Shown: positions 23,326 through 36,500 of the stretch, piece after piece
Layout of the letters: each line of letters opens with the position of its first letter
How positions within the stretch are numbered: position 1 is the first letter of the stretch
DNA from: Bugula neritina
Lineage: Eukaryota > Bryozoa > Gymnolaemata > Cheilostomatida > Bugulidae
DNA: 64,000 bases
Assembly (NCBI GenBank): GCA_964035545.1
Contig: OZ037767.1
Location: 21,579,628-21,643,627 of the forward strand
Reading direction: 5' to 3'
Position numbers and translations under genes: made by a program
The notes under the pieces: model-generated
What the model was told of the DNA's origin: nothing
The model's input: the letters and a program-made list of their open reading frames with translations, nothing else
Database searches by the model: none

Positions 23326-26168
23326 ATGGTGTACCCATACACAAAGCCAAGAGGGCCTATAGCCGCTATGTACTCAAGTCCTGGACCCTGTTATCAGCTA
23401 CCTGGACTAGTCGGCCAGCCCAAACATGACCCTCGCAGTGTACATTCAAAAGGTCCAGCTTATCCATTCGGCATAAAGCATGGCAAATTCGCTGACGACT
23501 GTAGCCCTGGACCAGCCCATTTACCTCAGGCTAAGATGTATAGGGACGGTCAAGATGGCACTCCTCATTACTCGCTCTATGCTCGAAGGAGAGATCTTAC
23601 AAGGTATAGCACTCACATCAGGCTATTTGTATAAACTCTTTTGTATATTTGTATATACTCTTTTAGTTTAGTAGAGCTGTTAAGTATATACTTGTGCTGA
23701 ATAGTCTGGAAATGTGCTTGACATTTCTTATCTAATCACCTTTTAGAACTTCAGGCTAGAAATATTCAATAATAATTAGCATAAAATCGTTATTATTTAT
23801 CTAAAGAAAAAAATATTTATATAACTATTTATTTGGTATTTACTGTTATTAATTTATTATCTTTTTATATTCTAGGCGACTAATACAAAATAGTTATAAG
23901 AAATACTTTATACAGTGCGAGCATCCAAACATGTCTTTAATAAATATAACATTGATATTACTTTCCACTTACTTATGTTAGTTTCAAGACACCTGGCCCG
24001 GGTTCTTACAAACCGGAGTCCACTGGTCAGACTGGGTACTACAGGCACCCCGCGTATAGCTTTGGTAGCAGACATAGGAACAGAAGGTCTGACAACACAC
24101 CTGGCCCAAACTCTTACACTTTACCAGGTGGGGCTAACTCTAAGCATCTCCATATCTTGCATTATGCAATTCTGTTTAAGTTATGACACATTTTATGAAT
24201 TTCAAATTTTTCTGTAATTGAAAAATTACATTTACTCATTTTATAACTATGATACTCAGGAATGGTAGGAGCGACAAAGCAGAGTGGCAAAGTCCAGGCC
24301 CCAGTGTACTCCCTAACTGGCCGTAGCAAGATTGGGGGATTCCACGAAGACCTAAAGAAGGTAAGATATAACTTTATCTAATCATTGGGTTAAAAGCCTA
24401 AAGAATATGTTTTATTTTAAATGAAAACTAAGTTGTGAATGAATGTGTATAACCATCTTCTCTGAGTTTAAACTTTTCAGCCCCTACAAACCATTGAAAT
24501 TAAATAATTTATTATTTATGATAACTGATTTAAGCTCAAGTAGTGACAAAGCAAAATACTCCAGGAAACGATAATTTTTGGAAAATTTAAATGTGGTAGA
24601 TTATATTAAATAATTCCTTAGTGAGATGTTAGGAAAATAAGGTGAGGATGTTAGTAGACTACTGGTTTTGTGTGCTCAAGGTTGCTTAGCAACCACTGAA
24701 TAAACATTTGCCATAGATAAGTAATATAAAAGACCACTCTGACTATTTCTATGGAGTATGTTTGCATTGCATGATAGTCGTAATAGCAAGTTCAGCATCT
24801 CATGAGATCTCGGTTTTCAATCCAAATAATTGCATAGCAAGGTTATTTACAAATTGACAACTCTATGGTTAAATGCAATCAAATTTTAATTAGTATTTAA
24901 ACTCGTTACCCATTTGATAACTTTGTGATAGAAAAAATTATAGTAACTAATAGATTTCAATCACTACTAAAGTCATAATGAACAGCCTGGTACATGTGTT
25001 CATTTTAAAATTCTGCAACTTTACATAGATGTTAGATCCTCACCTGCTATTAGTTCTATGCTAGGGCTGATTAGATTTGTTTTGTTTGGGTATTAAATGA
25101 ATTTGCTTATGTGTAGATGCCTTACTAACTAAAATAATAAGCATAGTTTATACTCAATTATGTAAACTCAAATAAAGGTAATGTGGGCATTGAAGTCCGT
25201 CAACTCACAGGTTCTGTATATATTCACAATATACAGCATTGCTCTGGATGAATGGGTCATTATTTCTCTTGTTGAAATGTCAAGTAGTCTTATAATGGAG
25301 AGTAAACTTTAGAACTTTCTAGAACTACATGACGTTTCAAGTGAAAGCAAATCTAATCAAATTGAACACAGGGTTTGCTAAAGCAGATTTCTGTGCAGTG
25401 TTAGGCTGATGTTGTGTAATTTTTGCTAGAAATGATTGATGGTGCTGCCAATAATATTTTTTACAACTTAAAATGAAAGATTTCTATGTAAATGTAGTCA
25501 ATAATTGACCAAAATGAATAAAATAATGCTTATATGTGCTGTATAATGTGCTAGAAGGTGATAAATTTCAAAGAAATAAACTTGAGAGTACATGTTTACT
25601 AAATTGTATCTTCGTTCAGACCCCTGGGCCAGGAGCATACAACACCACTCAGCCTCAGATCTACAAAGATAAATCCCCACAGTACAGTATGACCAGTAGA
25701 AACACTATGCCTGGTGATGGCACACAAAAGCCAGGCCCGGGAGCTCATTCTCCAGAGAGGGTAACTTCTAATACAATTTTTTCTGAAAATCGTTTATGGA
25801 CATGAAAATGATCAATGATCAGTGTATAACTGTGATTTTTATAATTTCTTAGTGTACAAGTTTCAATCTGCAATATATCTTTCAATACATCTTCATGCTT
25901 TTAGTATATGTTTCATGTAGGCATGTTAGTCTATTGATTAATAAAAACCTGTGTGTTTGTTTAGTTGCTGTTGCTATGCAACCATTGTACAAGCCAATAG
26001 CTCATTAGTTTGTGATAGACTATGCATGCTGCCAACAATATGTAATACAAGGTATTATAATTTGCCATGTTACAGGTTTATGTTAATAAGAGACAAGCAC
26101 CCAACTTTAGCTTTGGAATCCGGCATAGCCAGTATGAGGCGCCCCTGATTATTGAAGTGCGAGACTGA
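23326..26168 (+). CDS. Outer dense fibre protein 3 / CIMAP1-like (SHIPPO repeats), 252 aa
   Basis: Five coding exons: 23326-23603, 23982-24127, 24260-24360, 25620-25760, 26076-26168, all GT-AG with consistent phases. The protein carries the proline-glycine SHIPPO (STPGPxxY) repeats of ODF3/CIMAP1: SSPGPCYQLP, SPGPAHLP, TPGPGSYKPE, TPGPNSYTLPG, TPGPGAYNTT and KPGPGAHSPE, alternating with short PxYSFG-type segments (YPFGIKHGKF, PAYSFGSRHR, PVYSLTGRSK, PQYSMTSRN, NFSFGIRHS). It starts MVYPYTKPRGPIAAMY and ends PLIIEVRD, the family's usual ends; vertebrate ODF3 is about 254 aa. Members are microtubule-inner or associated proteins of sperm tails and cilia, so testis or ciliated-cell expression is likely. 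Which paralog (CIMAP1A to D) it matches cannot be told, so I give no symbol. Confidence 0.93.
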
Positions 26169-27528
26169 GCTGCCCACGCCCTCTCCTTTGCTCACAATTG
26201 GTCCTAAAAGTTCTGGCTACACTTAAATTGTAAATCTTTCTTGAACAAATGATATTAATACACCCTAGCTTATAGTCAATTTACACACAAATAAGATGCT
26301 CAGCCTGGAGCAAACACTCTTTCCTAGCATTTGCCAACTACAGTTCTCTACTACTACAAATATTTAATTGCAGCTACACTACTATTTCTACAACACACAG
26401 CTACTTGCTGCATGTGACATTACAGTCATAGAAGTTTATTTTTATTTGTAAGCATATTTTGTCTTAAGTTTATTTAGAAATTTGAGTCTTTTTGTGAAAG
26501 ATGTAAACTTTTATAGATATACAAATATTACATGATTACATTCTACTACTGTTTTGCATGCATTACAATGTCAATCTTCTCTAGTGAAATTCTGATTCAC
26601 TGTAAATATTGGTCACCAAAATAGATTTATATTCACTGTCTATTCATGCACCTAAAGAAGTTGTGAAGCTCTTAGCAACTTCTTCGTTGCATGGAAAGAC
26701 AGCAATTTTGTATCAGTTGAAACTAATTGTAACAGGCAGATTTTTACATGCTGCATGGATTTTATGATTTACTAGTATTTATACTTATTGTTACAAATAG
26801 ATATGTGGTCAACACAACTTTAAATTGCAACTTTTTAATCAATATTATCTTGGTTATCAATTTATAACTCTTGTTTTCTCCATTGTAAAATCAAAAACTT
26901 GAACATTAGAAAGCAGGCGTACTGCATATTTACTGTTAGCATATGCTTCAGTCAGTCAACTCAGATAGAAAACCCAAGCCTGTAGTAATGTATCATTATT
27001 ACTGCTCACCTAAGACTAATCAAGGAGCTTGTAGGTTTAGTTAGTTGAATTTTGAAAGTATCATGAATTGACAGAACAACCGTCTAACCTCAAAATGTAT
27101 CAGAGTAACTTTTGTATTTCCGCTTTATGGTTTTAAAAAAATATTTCTTGAGATATATTACAAGTGTAAAATTTAATAAAATGCAACTCAAATACAATTG
27201 AAATGATAGTAGCGCAACATGGAGAATATTTCCTATAGCCTATAGTCTACATTTGCATGTTAGATTACAAAGAATGGCAACCGAATGACACACCAGACAG
27301 CCTTTCCTGTCTCACAGGTAAAATAACAGGTAAAGTAATACTGTAGAGAAAAAAGCATTGACTTCAAAGAAAACACATGTGCTAAACAACTAGTGAAAGG
27401 CACAAAAAATCATGAAGAATAATACTAAATTATGAGTTTAGTAGAAACAGTTCATCTGGGTGTGGTTCAATGTACAGCAACTCATATATACTCTGAAATA
27501 GATATCTAAATGTACATGTGTCAGTTGG
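26169..27528. other. Tail-to-tail gap between the ODF3-like gene and TNPO3
   Basis: AT-rich sequence that should contain both 3' untranslated regions. A plus-strand AATAAA lies near 27175. I see no exon, transposon or hexamer island. Confidence 0.55.
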
Positions 27529-30500
27529 TCATCTATAGAGAATGAGAAAATCTTTCAACATGGGAGTTATGTCTCTTGCATCTGTGGCACTACAACAAAA
27601 TCATACAATATATTTATTCCTTTCAGTTGGCACCTTAGAGTCACATAAAATTATTACCAGTATTAATTCCTAAGAAAACCAAATGTAATACAACATTTTG
27701 AATTAAAGGTGCGTTTACCTTGTTACACCACTATGGAAGTTCTTCAGTTGTTGAGCAGTGGCAGTGACCACCCCACCTGTACTCTCAGTGGGAAGTGATT
27801 TTAGACTATGCTCCAACCATGTTGACACTGATGGGCGATCAAATGTGAGCAGAGACATGAAAACATCTGCGACATCAATCTGAATAACATATTGTAATAT
27901 TTACTAAGGTATATTACAATATATTGTAATATTATATTAGTGTATATTACAATATATTGTTTTATTATATTAGTGTATATTACAATATATTGTAATATTA
28001 TATTAGTGTATATTACAATACATTGTGATATTATATTAGTATCTATTACAATATATTGTAATGTATTGCAATACAATATATAGTAATAAATTACAAAATG
28101 CATAAATACTATATATACTTCTCCGTTACATGTTTTTTTCACCAATCTATAATTAGTTATTTTAATTACACACATCCAGAATATATTACAATATGCCCAA
28201 TATAAACATAATGTATTATATACATATGGAACACGCTATTTATTTATAGTATATGATTCAATAATGAGCATCAATTGAATGAGATAAATGCTGGGCTGTA
28301 GCAGCCAGTCAGGTTGACTTGTTCATTGAGAAATAAAGTCATGTGACCACTAATTGTTGTCCGTTCTCACAACAAAGTAAATGCATTTGAAAAAGGAAGC
28401 ATATTTAGCAGTTAAGAACCATATTCAGAACATAACCTAATGTTCTACTTTAGAGTCACAAGCCTTTACCATTCTAGCTTGAACTTACAATTTTTTAAAT
28501 ATGCTTTCATAGAAACAATAGTTCTATCTGTTACGAAAGACTAAAAAAGGTTTGCTATAAAATAGTTACTGCACAGTGTACACAGATTGAGATTTTGAGG
28601 CTAAAGTGTTACTCAACTATCATACATATACAAACCCGCAATTGTTCAAGAAACATGGCTAAACAAAGAGAAGACAATTACCATTAGACTAGATGGTAGG
28701 GCAGAGACACAACACTGCAGCAGAGTGTCAACCAGTAAAGGGCCCTCTCTTTGAAGTTGTTCAGCAACCAGTTTGTATGTCGTGGTGGACTCAGCATTCT
28801 ATAGCGACATCATAGATACAGTGTAATGGCAGCATAAATACAGTGCAATGACAGCATAGATACAGTGTAATGACAGCGTAGATACAGTCTAATGACAGTA
28901 TAGTGACAGCATAGATAGAGTATCTATGACAGCATAGTAACTGGGTAGAAACAACAAGTATAATAACTTACAAGAGCCTTTTTGCTAGAGCTGGGAGACG
29001 GTACATTGAACATCTCTACAAGAAATCTCATAACACTTGCGTTGGCATCTCTGTGCTGAAGAGTGGCAGCGGCAATGGCACACTTCATCATTGGGGAGGT
29101 TATGGAAGAGCTCAGCAGCACTAACCGATCTAAACATACACATGATGACATAGTTCAGCGTAGAATAATTGGGCACGTATGCAACTAATTGCATTATAAA
29201 TTACAAGACATTACAGTAATACTGGTAATGTTTCATGGCTTAAATTAACTACCTAAAGCTACTTGAAACAGTACGGTCACTAACTGAAGATACTGGAGTT
29301 ACTGTAGTGACTATCAGCAGCTACTCAAGTTCAACAACCTGAGCTTACTTGAGAGATTACCTAAAACTGCAGACTATTCACTTCACATTTATACTAAAGG
29401 AGTGAGACTGATCAACATTCACACAGACACACAGACTGACAAACCTCTTTGCAGAAACCGGAGGCAGAGTCTAAAGAAGTCGTCGACAGTGTCGGAGTGA
29501 AGGACGAGTCCATTGGGCTTTGACAAGAGTTCGAAAGTTGGCATAGCGAGAGCCTCTGTCATGTGTAGTAGCCCTGCAAATCGTAACATGTGTCAACCTG
29601 TGTCAACCTGTGTCAGCACATGTCAATACGTGTCAGCACATGACAACATGTGTCAATACATGTCAACACGTTATTCTACTGTATATTATTTCTAACAGCA
29701 CTACGAGCTGTAAAACAGGTCAGCTACCAATATCGTAAAATAGTAAATCAAATAAAAACATTACTTTTACATTTGACACTTTTGGGCAAGTAAACCGAAA
29801 ATTTTTTGAAGTATTGCGAGACTCAATCAAAATGCACCATCCCTTTATTTCTGTAGAAATTAAAAGTAAAGTTCAGTATCTTTCAAAGGCCTCGTGGGGT
29901 TCAAATCCTTGCCACAATCAAGTTCTCTAGCAGCATGCTTTATTTATTCTCCAGATCATAGAATGCAGAACACCATTGAGGGAAATAAAACACAAAGTAA
30001 AAGCATGTATTTACATTCTAACACTAGAAATGGCAATAGAATGTACAGACCTTTGATACAGTGGCAGTTAGCACCAAACACATCAACTAGAATAGCACCG
30101 AGGTAGAGATAGCAGGAGTGGAGGTGTTGGGAATAGAGGGACACCATCAGAGTCACAAGAGGCTCCAACAATGGTGTGAAACTTCCTCCCAGATTTCTGA
30201 TGGCAAACCGAATACACCTGTGCGGGATAAAATGACTGCTTTTAGTTGATAATACAGCACAGCTAGCTTACAGCATTAATACTTATTGGGTATCACCTGA
30301 CCCGCCAAACCTACCTCAAGAGTTGTCTGCTTTTTCAAATTAAAGTTTATTAAGAGGGAAACAAAATAGCCTAAGAAATGCACTCAACACAATGAATACT
30401 AACATAGTAAGATAGTTTCACTCTTAGACATACAATCTGTACCTTAGATCACACATATACACAGAATTCTGAGTGACATACACTGGAAGTTAAGGAAAAT

Positions 30501-33500
30501 GATTGCAAGAAGTGAACCAGGAGGCGTTGCAAAGTGCTAACAGCACACAGCTCTACTCTACGGTGTTCATGCATGACGTGAAGATATGACCAACACACAA
30601 AGAGAACACCTGCAGCAACAAAGCATACCTGCAGCATTTTTCTATGGTTTTCACATCCGACTGATATCTGTTACAAACTTTTGCAAACGTGGCCCACAGC
30701 TCGGCGATGACCTGGTAACAAGGATGGTGGCCGTTTTTGACAGCGGGCACTCCGTATCTAACTACAGATGTCAGTCTATCTAACCAGAAACCGGGGTCCT
30801 TCTTGGTCGCCCTGTCTTTAGAACTTAGTGAGCTGGAATCTTCTACCAACTGTTAGACAGCGAAATAATGTAGTGTGATTATCTATTGGCAGCAGCGGAA
30901 TACTACAGGGTAACTAAGAACTAGTAATAGTGAAATATTGCAGAGTAATTAACAACTAGTAATAGTGAAATATTACAGGGTAACTAAGAACTAGTAATAG
31001 TGAAATATTACAGAGTAATTAACAACTAGTAATAGTGAAATACTACAGGGTAACTAAGAACTAGTAGCAGTGGAATACTACAGAATAACTAACAACTAGT
31101 AATAGTGAAATATTACAGAATAACTAACAACTAGTAATAGTGAAATATTACAGGAAAACTAACAACTAGTAATAGTGGAATATTACAGAGTAACTAACAA
31201 CTAGTAATAGTGAAATACTACAGGGTAACTAACAACTAGTAATAGTGGAATACTACGAGGTAACTCAACTAACCTTCTCTAATGGAACAACTTGATATTT
31301 ACACAATTCTCTTATTCCTTCACAAAGCAGCTGCTCATTTGGAAACTTTGATAATATCACAGCAGCCGCTACAATTGGGTCCACAGAACATTATAAAACG
31401 CAGAGTGTACAAAACCACTGAGTGTGGGTACAGTTTTATAGAATGATAGAAAACATAGAGTTTGATGAGTATGCTGTGAGATTGGTATACATCGAATGAT
31501 TACCACAGGAAAATCTAATTTTTAATACACCTTTGAATTGTGAACACACCTTTACTTCTCTATTTGTAGTATGAACATACCTTTAATAGACTGCTTGTAG
31601 TGTGAACATACCTTCACTACACTGTGTAGTGTGAACATACCTTTAATAAGACTGCTTGCAGTGTGAACATACCTTCACTACACTGTGTAGTGTGAACATA
31701 CCTTTGATTAGTCGAACAGTGCCGTCTGTAGTAATATGGAATGAGTCGACATCTTTGACAACTTGAAGCAGAGTGGGTAAATTATCCATCATCTGTTTCT
31801 CTTCCATACACTCGGTGCAGATAAGGTCTAGAGAGGTGGCGGCCATATTTGACAACTTTGGTATCCGGAGGCAGGAAAGCAAGAGCTGAAGCGCGGGATC
31901 TGAGAAGATGATGTACAAACTAGCAGTTTACGGGTACCAGCATCACTATAATATATTCCATGAGTAGTTAAAGGGAGTTCACACTGAAACATAATATGGC
32001 TGATTTCCTCGTCTGGTTTCCCAACCATGCTAACTCACACCAATGTTACGTAGAGGCTGTATCGCACACAGCGCAGAGCTAGGCAAAGCCAATAGAACCA
32101 TTTATGTTTCATAAATGGCACAAACCTGATTCAGTAATAAAAAAACCGTTTGAACAAAAAAATCATGAATTAAAAACCTCCCTAGTTTCATAGTTAGAAC
32201 TATTCTATACTGCAAGGTAAACACAGCTTTAGTAAACTCACTAAATTGCAGTGCGAATAGCAAGCAAATACAGTTTACACTTACTAAGTATGTGGGGGTT
32301 GTGTTTGATCCACTCCTTGAAGCCCCCCAGTAGAGAGATGCAGGTAAAAGTAAGAGCAGCATGGTGTCTGACAGGGGGGTTACAGTATTCGGTGAGTACC
32401 AGGTTGATCACATGTGGTACTATAATGTCTTCCTTCCTGCAAGTGTAAGGAGAGAATGTTACAGCTTCTCAGATCCGAGTACTACTAGCATATTAATGTG
32501 ATTATCAGTATTCACCTTAAAAATCAAGATGAGTACAAAAAATTATTTTTCTAGAAATATTATAAAAAATTAAATGATTCAAAGATGCTGCAGTTTAACA
32601 GTGAAAATGCGTTACGAGAGAGTCCTATATGATGTCGCCATAAAACTACAATCGTAGGTAGGAAATTTCTTGTGGCATGAGACATAAAACTTACGGCTCC
32701 ATGTTCCCTGCTATGGCTGTCATAACAAACAGGTAGGATTCCGTCACGTTCCAGGTGAGGGACGGGTTGAGATGTGTCAGCAACTGAAAGAGCAAGGTGT
32801 AGACGACTACTACACAACGTATAGTTTGCTTGGGTTGAGAGAGTAAGCCCCACTGTGAGGTATAATGCAAGGTGTAAGGGCGTATATAGAGTATACTAAG
32901 CCAGATAACCAGATGTCTCTTAATGCAGACAGTACAGATAAGAATTAATAAGTTTCAAGCTTTTCCACATAGATATAAGACACATCCAGAAGAATGGTTT
33001 CTAAGACTAGACAATAAATGGTAATTGGATGGCTGTAGGCGAGAGAAGGAAGAAGAGAACCAATAAAAGTGAAGGCTAACCTCTCTGAATAACTTTGTTG
33101 AGCTGACGATAAATATCACGTCTTTGATGAGGTCACTGGTTCGCAGCCGGAAGTCATAGAAGTCTTCAGATTGTTCTAGAATACCATCCTAAAACAATGA
33201 GTGCTACAACACTGTAGACATCCACTACAACACTGTAGACATACACGGCAACTCTGTATACATACAATACAAAATTGTAAACATATACTACAACACTATA
33301 TACATATACTACAAAGCTGTGTACATACACTACAAAACTGTATACATACACTACAACACTGTAAACATACACTACAACACTGTGTACATAATAAATATAC
33401 TACAACACTGTGTACATACACTACAAAGCTGTATACATATACTACAACTCTGTATACATATACTACAACACTGTATACATATACTACAACACTGTACACA

Positions 33501-36500
33501 TACATTACAACACTGTGTACATAATACATATACTACAACACTGTGTACATACACTACAACTCTGTATACATAATACATATACTACAACACTGTGTACATA
33601 CACTACAACTCTGTATACATATACTACAACACTGTACACATACAATACAACACTGTATCCAAACACTACTACATGATGTACTCACATGATCCTGGTCTAG
33701 CTGTACATGTTTACAAACCGAGAGAATCAGCTTATGAACGTAGGGGGAGAACTGTGAGTTGAGGGACGTGTCATCCACTTGGTAGAGATGCTCGGAAAGA
33801 CTGTACCAGAAGTTGAAGCTAATCTCCGCCACCTCATAAGCCTCATTATCCAGTGTTGAGCAAATCAGTTCCAGTTGTGAAAAGTTACCCAAACCCTACA
33901 GAGTATGAGCATGAAAATGAGGGTGCTCGATGTGATTCAGTAAACATCAATGTTACAAGGATTGCTTGAAGCAGTTAGTATATACCCGCAGGCCATGACC
34001 AAAGCACGGTTCATTATACAACAAGTCTCTATATATTAATAATAATTGGATTCACCTATACTATATAATTACTATATAATATGATTACTATATTATAATT
34101 ACTATATTATATAATTACTATAATATAATTACTATATTATATAATTACTATAATATAATTACTATATTATATAATTACTATAATATAATTATTATATTAT
34201 ATAATTACTATAATATAATTATTATATTATATAATTACTATAATATAATTACTATATTATATAATTACTCTAATATAATTACTATATTATATAATTACTA
34301 TAATATAATTACTATATTATATAATTACTATAATATAATTATTATATTATATAATTACTATAATACAATTACTATATTATATAATTGCTATAATATATAA
34401 TTACTATATAATATAATTACTATATTATATAATTCCTATATAATATAGTAATTATATAATATAGTAATTATATAATTACTACAATACAATTACTATATTA
34501 TGTAATTGCTATATAATATAATTACTATATAATATAATTACTATATAATATAATTACTATATAATATAATTACTATATAATATAATTCCTATATAATATA
34601 ATTACTATATAATATAATTACTATATAATATAGGCGAATCCAATATTTCAATACAAATAACTTACAGAAACAGGAGACTAGAGTCAACTATCAACCAAGT
34701 CAATAACTCATCTTTTCAAACTTTGTGTTAAATCAGAGCTGTGTTACAACTTATATCTGTTCCTGTGCAATAGCATATCACAACAATGGACGAAGCTAGC
34801 CAATAGAAGTCAAGCTAACAAGCCGCTAGCCTATCAGAGCACTGCATACATACTTTGTTTGGGAATTGAATGAGGGCCTCCAAAAATGATTCTGCCATCT
34901 CCGTGAATATTCTTGCAAAGTTGAGACATCTAAAACAGAGAAGAAAATATGAACTACAAGTCGGGTGTCTATAAGAAAGAGTTACCTATGACAACTATTG
35001 CTAGTTGTCATAGTAACTACAACAAGGATTTTCAGTTTGAAGTATCATAAACTGGCAGTCATTTAAGCTAAATATTAAAACATTCAACAAACCGACAACA
35101 CAGAAGATACCAAAAAACACCAGGCAGTGTCTGTATTACCCAGTAATATCAATATTACCGGACTTCTAATCATGCGTTACCTGTCAGTGTCGGACTGTGC
35201 AGCACACTGCGCGTATGTAGAGGAGAGATTCATGATTCTTTCAAAGAGGGACTGCGCGAGATGGCCGTAGCGAGTCATATCTTCACACTTGTAGAGAGCC
35301 GAGCAAAGGCAATCCGTGGCAGCCTCATGCAGTGTTGACTGACTACTTAAATCCATCTACAACACAGCTAGTCAATAAGATTCTGCATAGCCAATGTAGA
35401 AGTGGGTTTATCAAAGGGGTGAGCAACTCCAACCATAGCCAGCAATAAGAATACTCTGTGTTAGTTTAAAAAAATTTGGAAATTTTTTTCTAACTTCAAG
35501 TGCTGTAGGAAAAAAGTATATATCTACTATAGTTGCACAACCTCCTTTTGAATATTATTTTAATGTTACGTTTTTTGTGCTATTTGAGTTGCCAAATAAA
35601 TATTATATTTTCGAAAAAAAATTTTCGTTGAAAAATAGGGAATACATCAATACGGGCGAATAATGGATAGTTTGATTACCATTGATATAACTAAAAGCAT
35701 TATTGAACAACATATTATAAACAAAAGTTAAAAACCAATAAAATAAATTCAAAGTTTTTCTTTTAAATGCAAAAAATTACATATATACTCAACTTAGTTT
35801 TACTTCTAACTTGCATTATTTGTATGAGTGCTGCACAACACCTTGAGTAATATCACTTATAAAATAGTACAGGAGTTATTTTGCAAAAAAATTATTAAAC
35901 ACTATTAGAGCATTCTATCTTTATTTCCATTACCAACAGTTTAGTTATAAACATCTACACGATAAAAGTAAACTCATATATCTATTAATTGTTGTATTTA
36001 TATCATTTTCAATAAATTTATTTCTAAGCAAGTGCCTAAACTGTGAATTTATCGTGGAATGACAACTCCTTATAGAAATAGCCACCATGATGGCACAGCA
36101 TAATATCCTGTTGATGTAAGCAGGCTTGTTTTGTCAGTACATTCAACTATTTTCTAAAACCAGTCGAAATTGTTTAAAGAGAGAAAATACTAGACAACTG
36201 AGTGGTTCAAGCATACATAGCTACAGATGAAATACAGCTTCGAATTGGTATACCCAACTAAATTGATTTTATAGAATAATCTTTCTCTGTCCACGCATTT
36301 ATATTTATCCATCAGCTTAGACAACCTGGTGGTGATGGTGCTAGGAAAGTTAGCAAATAACTATTATTGATATAACATATAGCAAATGCAAGTTTGTTTC
36401 ATTGCTGTCTGGGTCACTTACAAAATCCTTTTCTGACGGTTTTCTTAGAGTTTAGGTTAGAAGTACAATAGCAATAGCTAACTGAAAATAAATCACAATG

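Noticed and set aside
33166-33676. Several overlapping open frames of 68-107 codons on both strands
   Set aside because: They are read through the 21-bp array; the period is a multiple of three, so frames stay open by default. The region is intron 8 of TNPO3.
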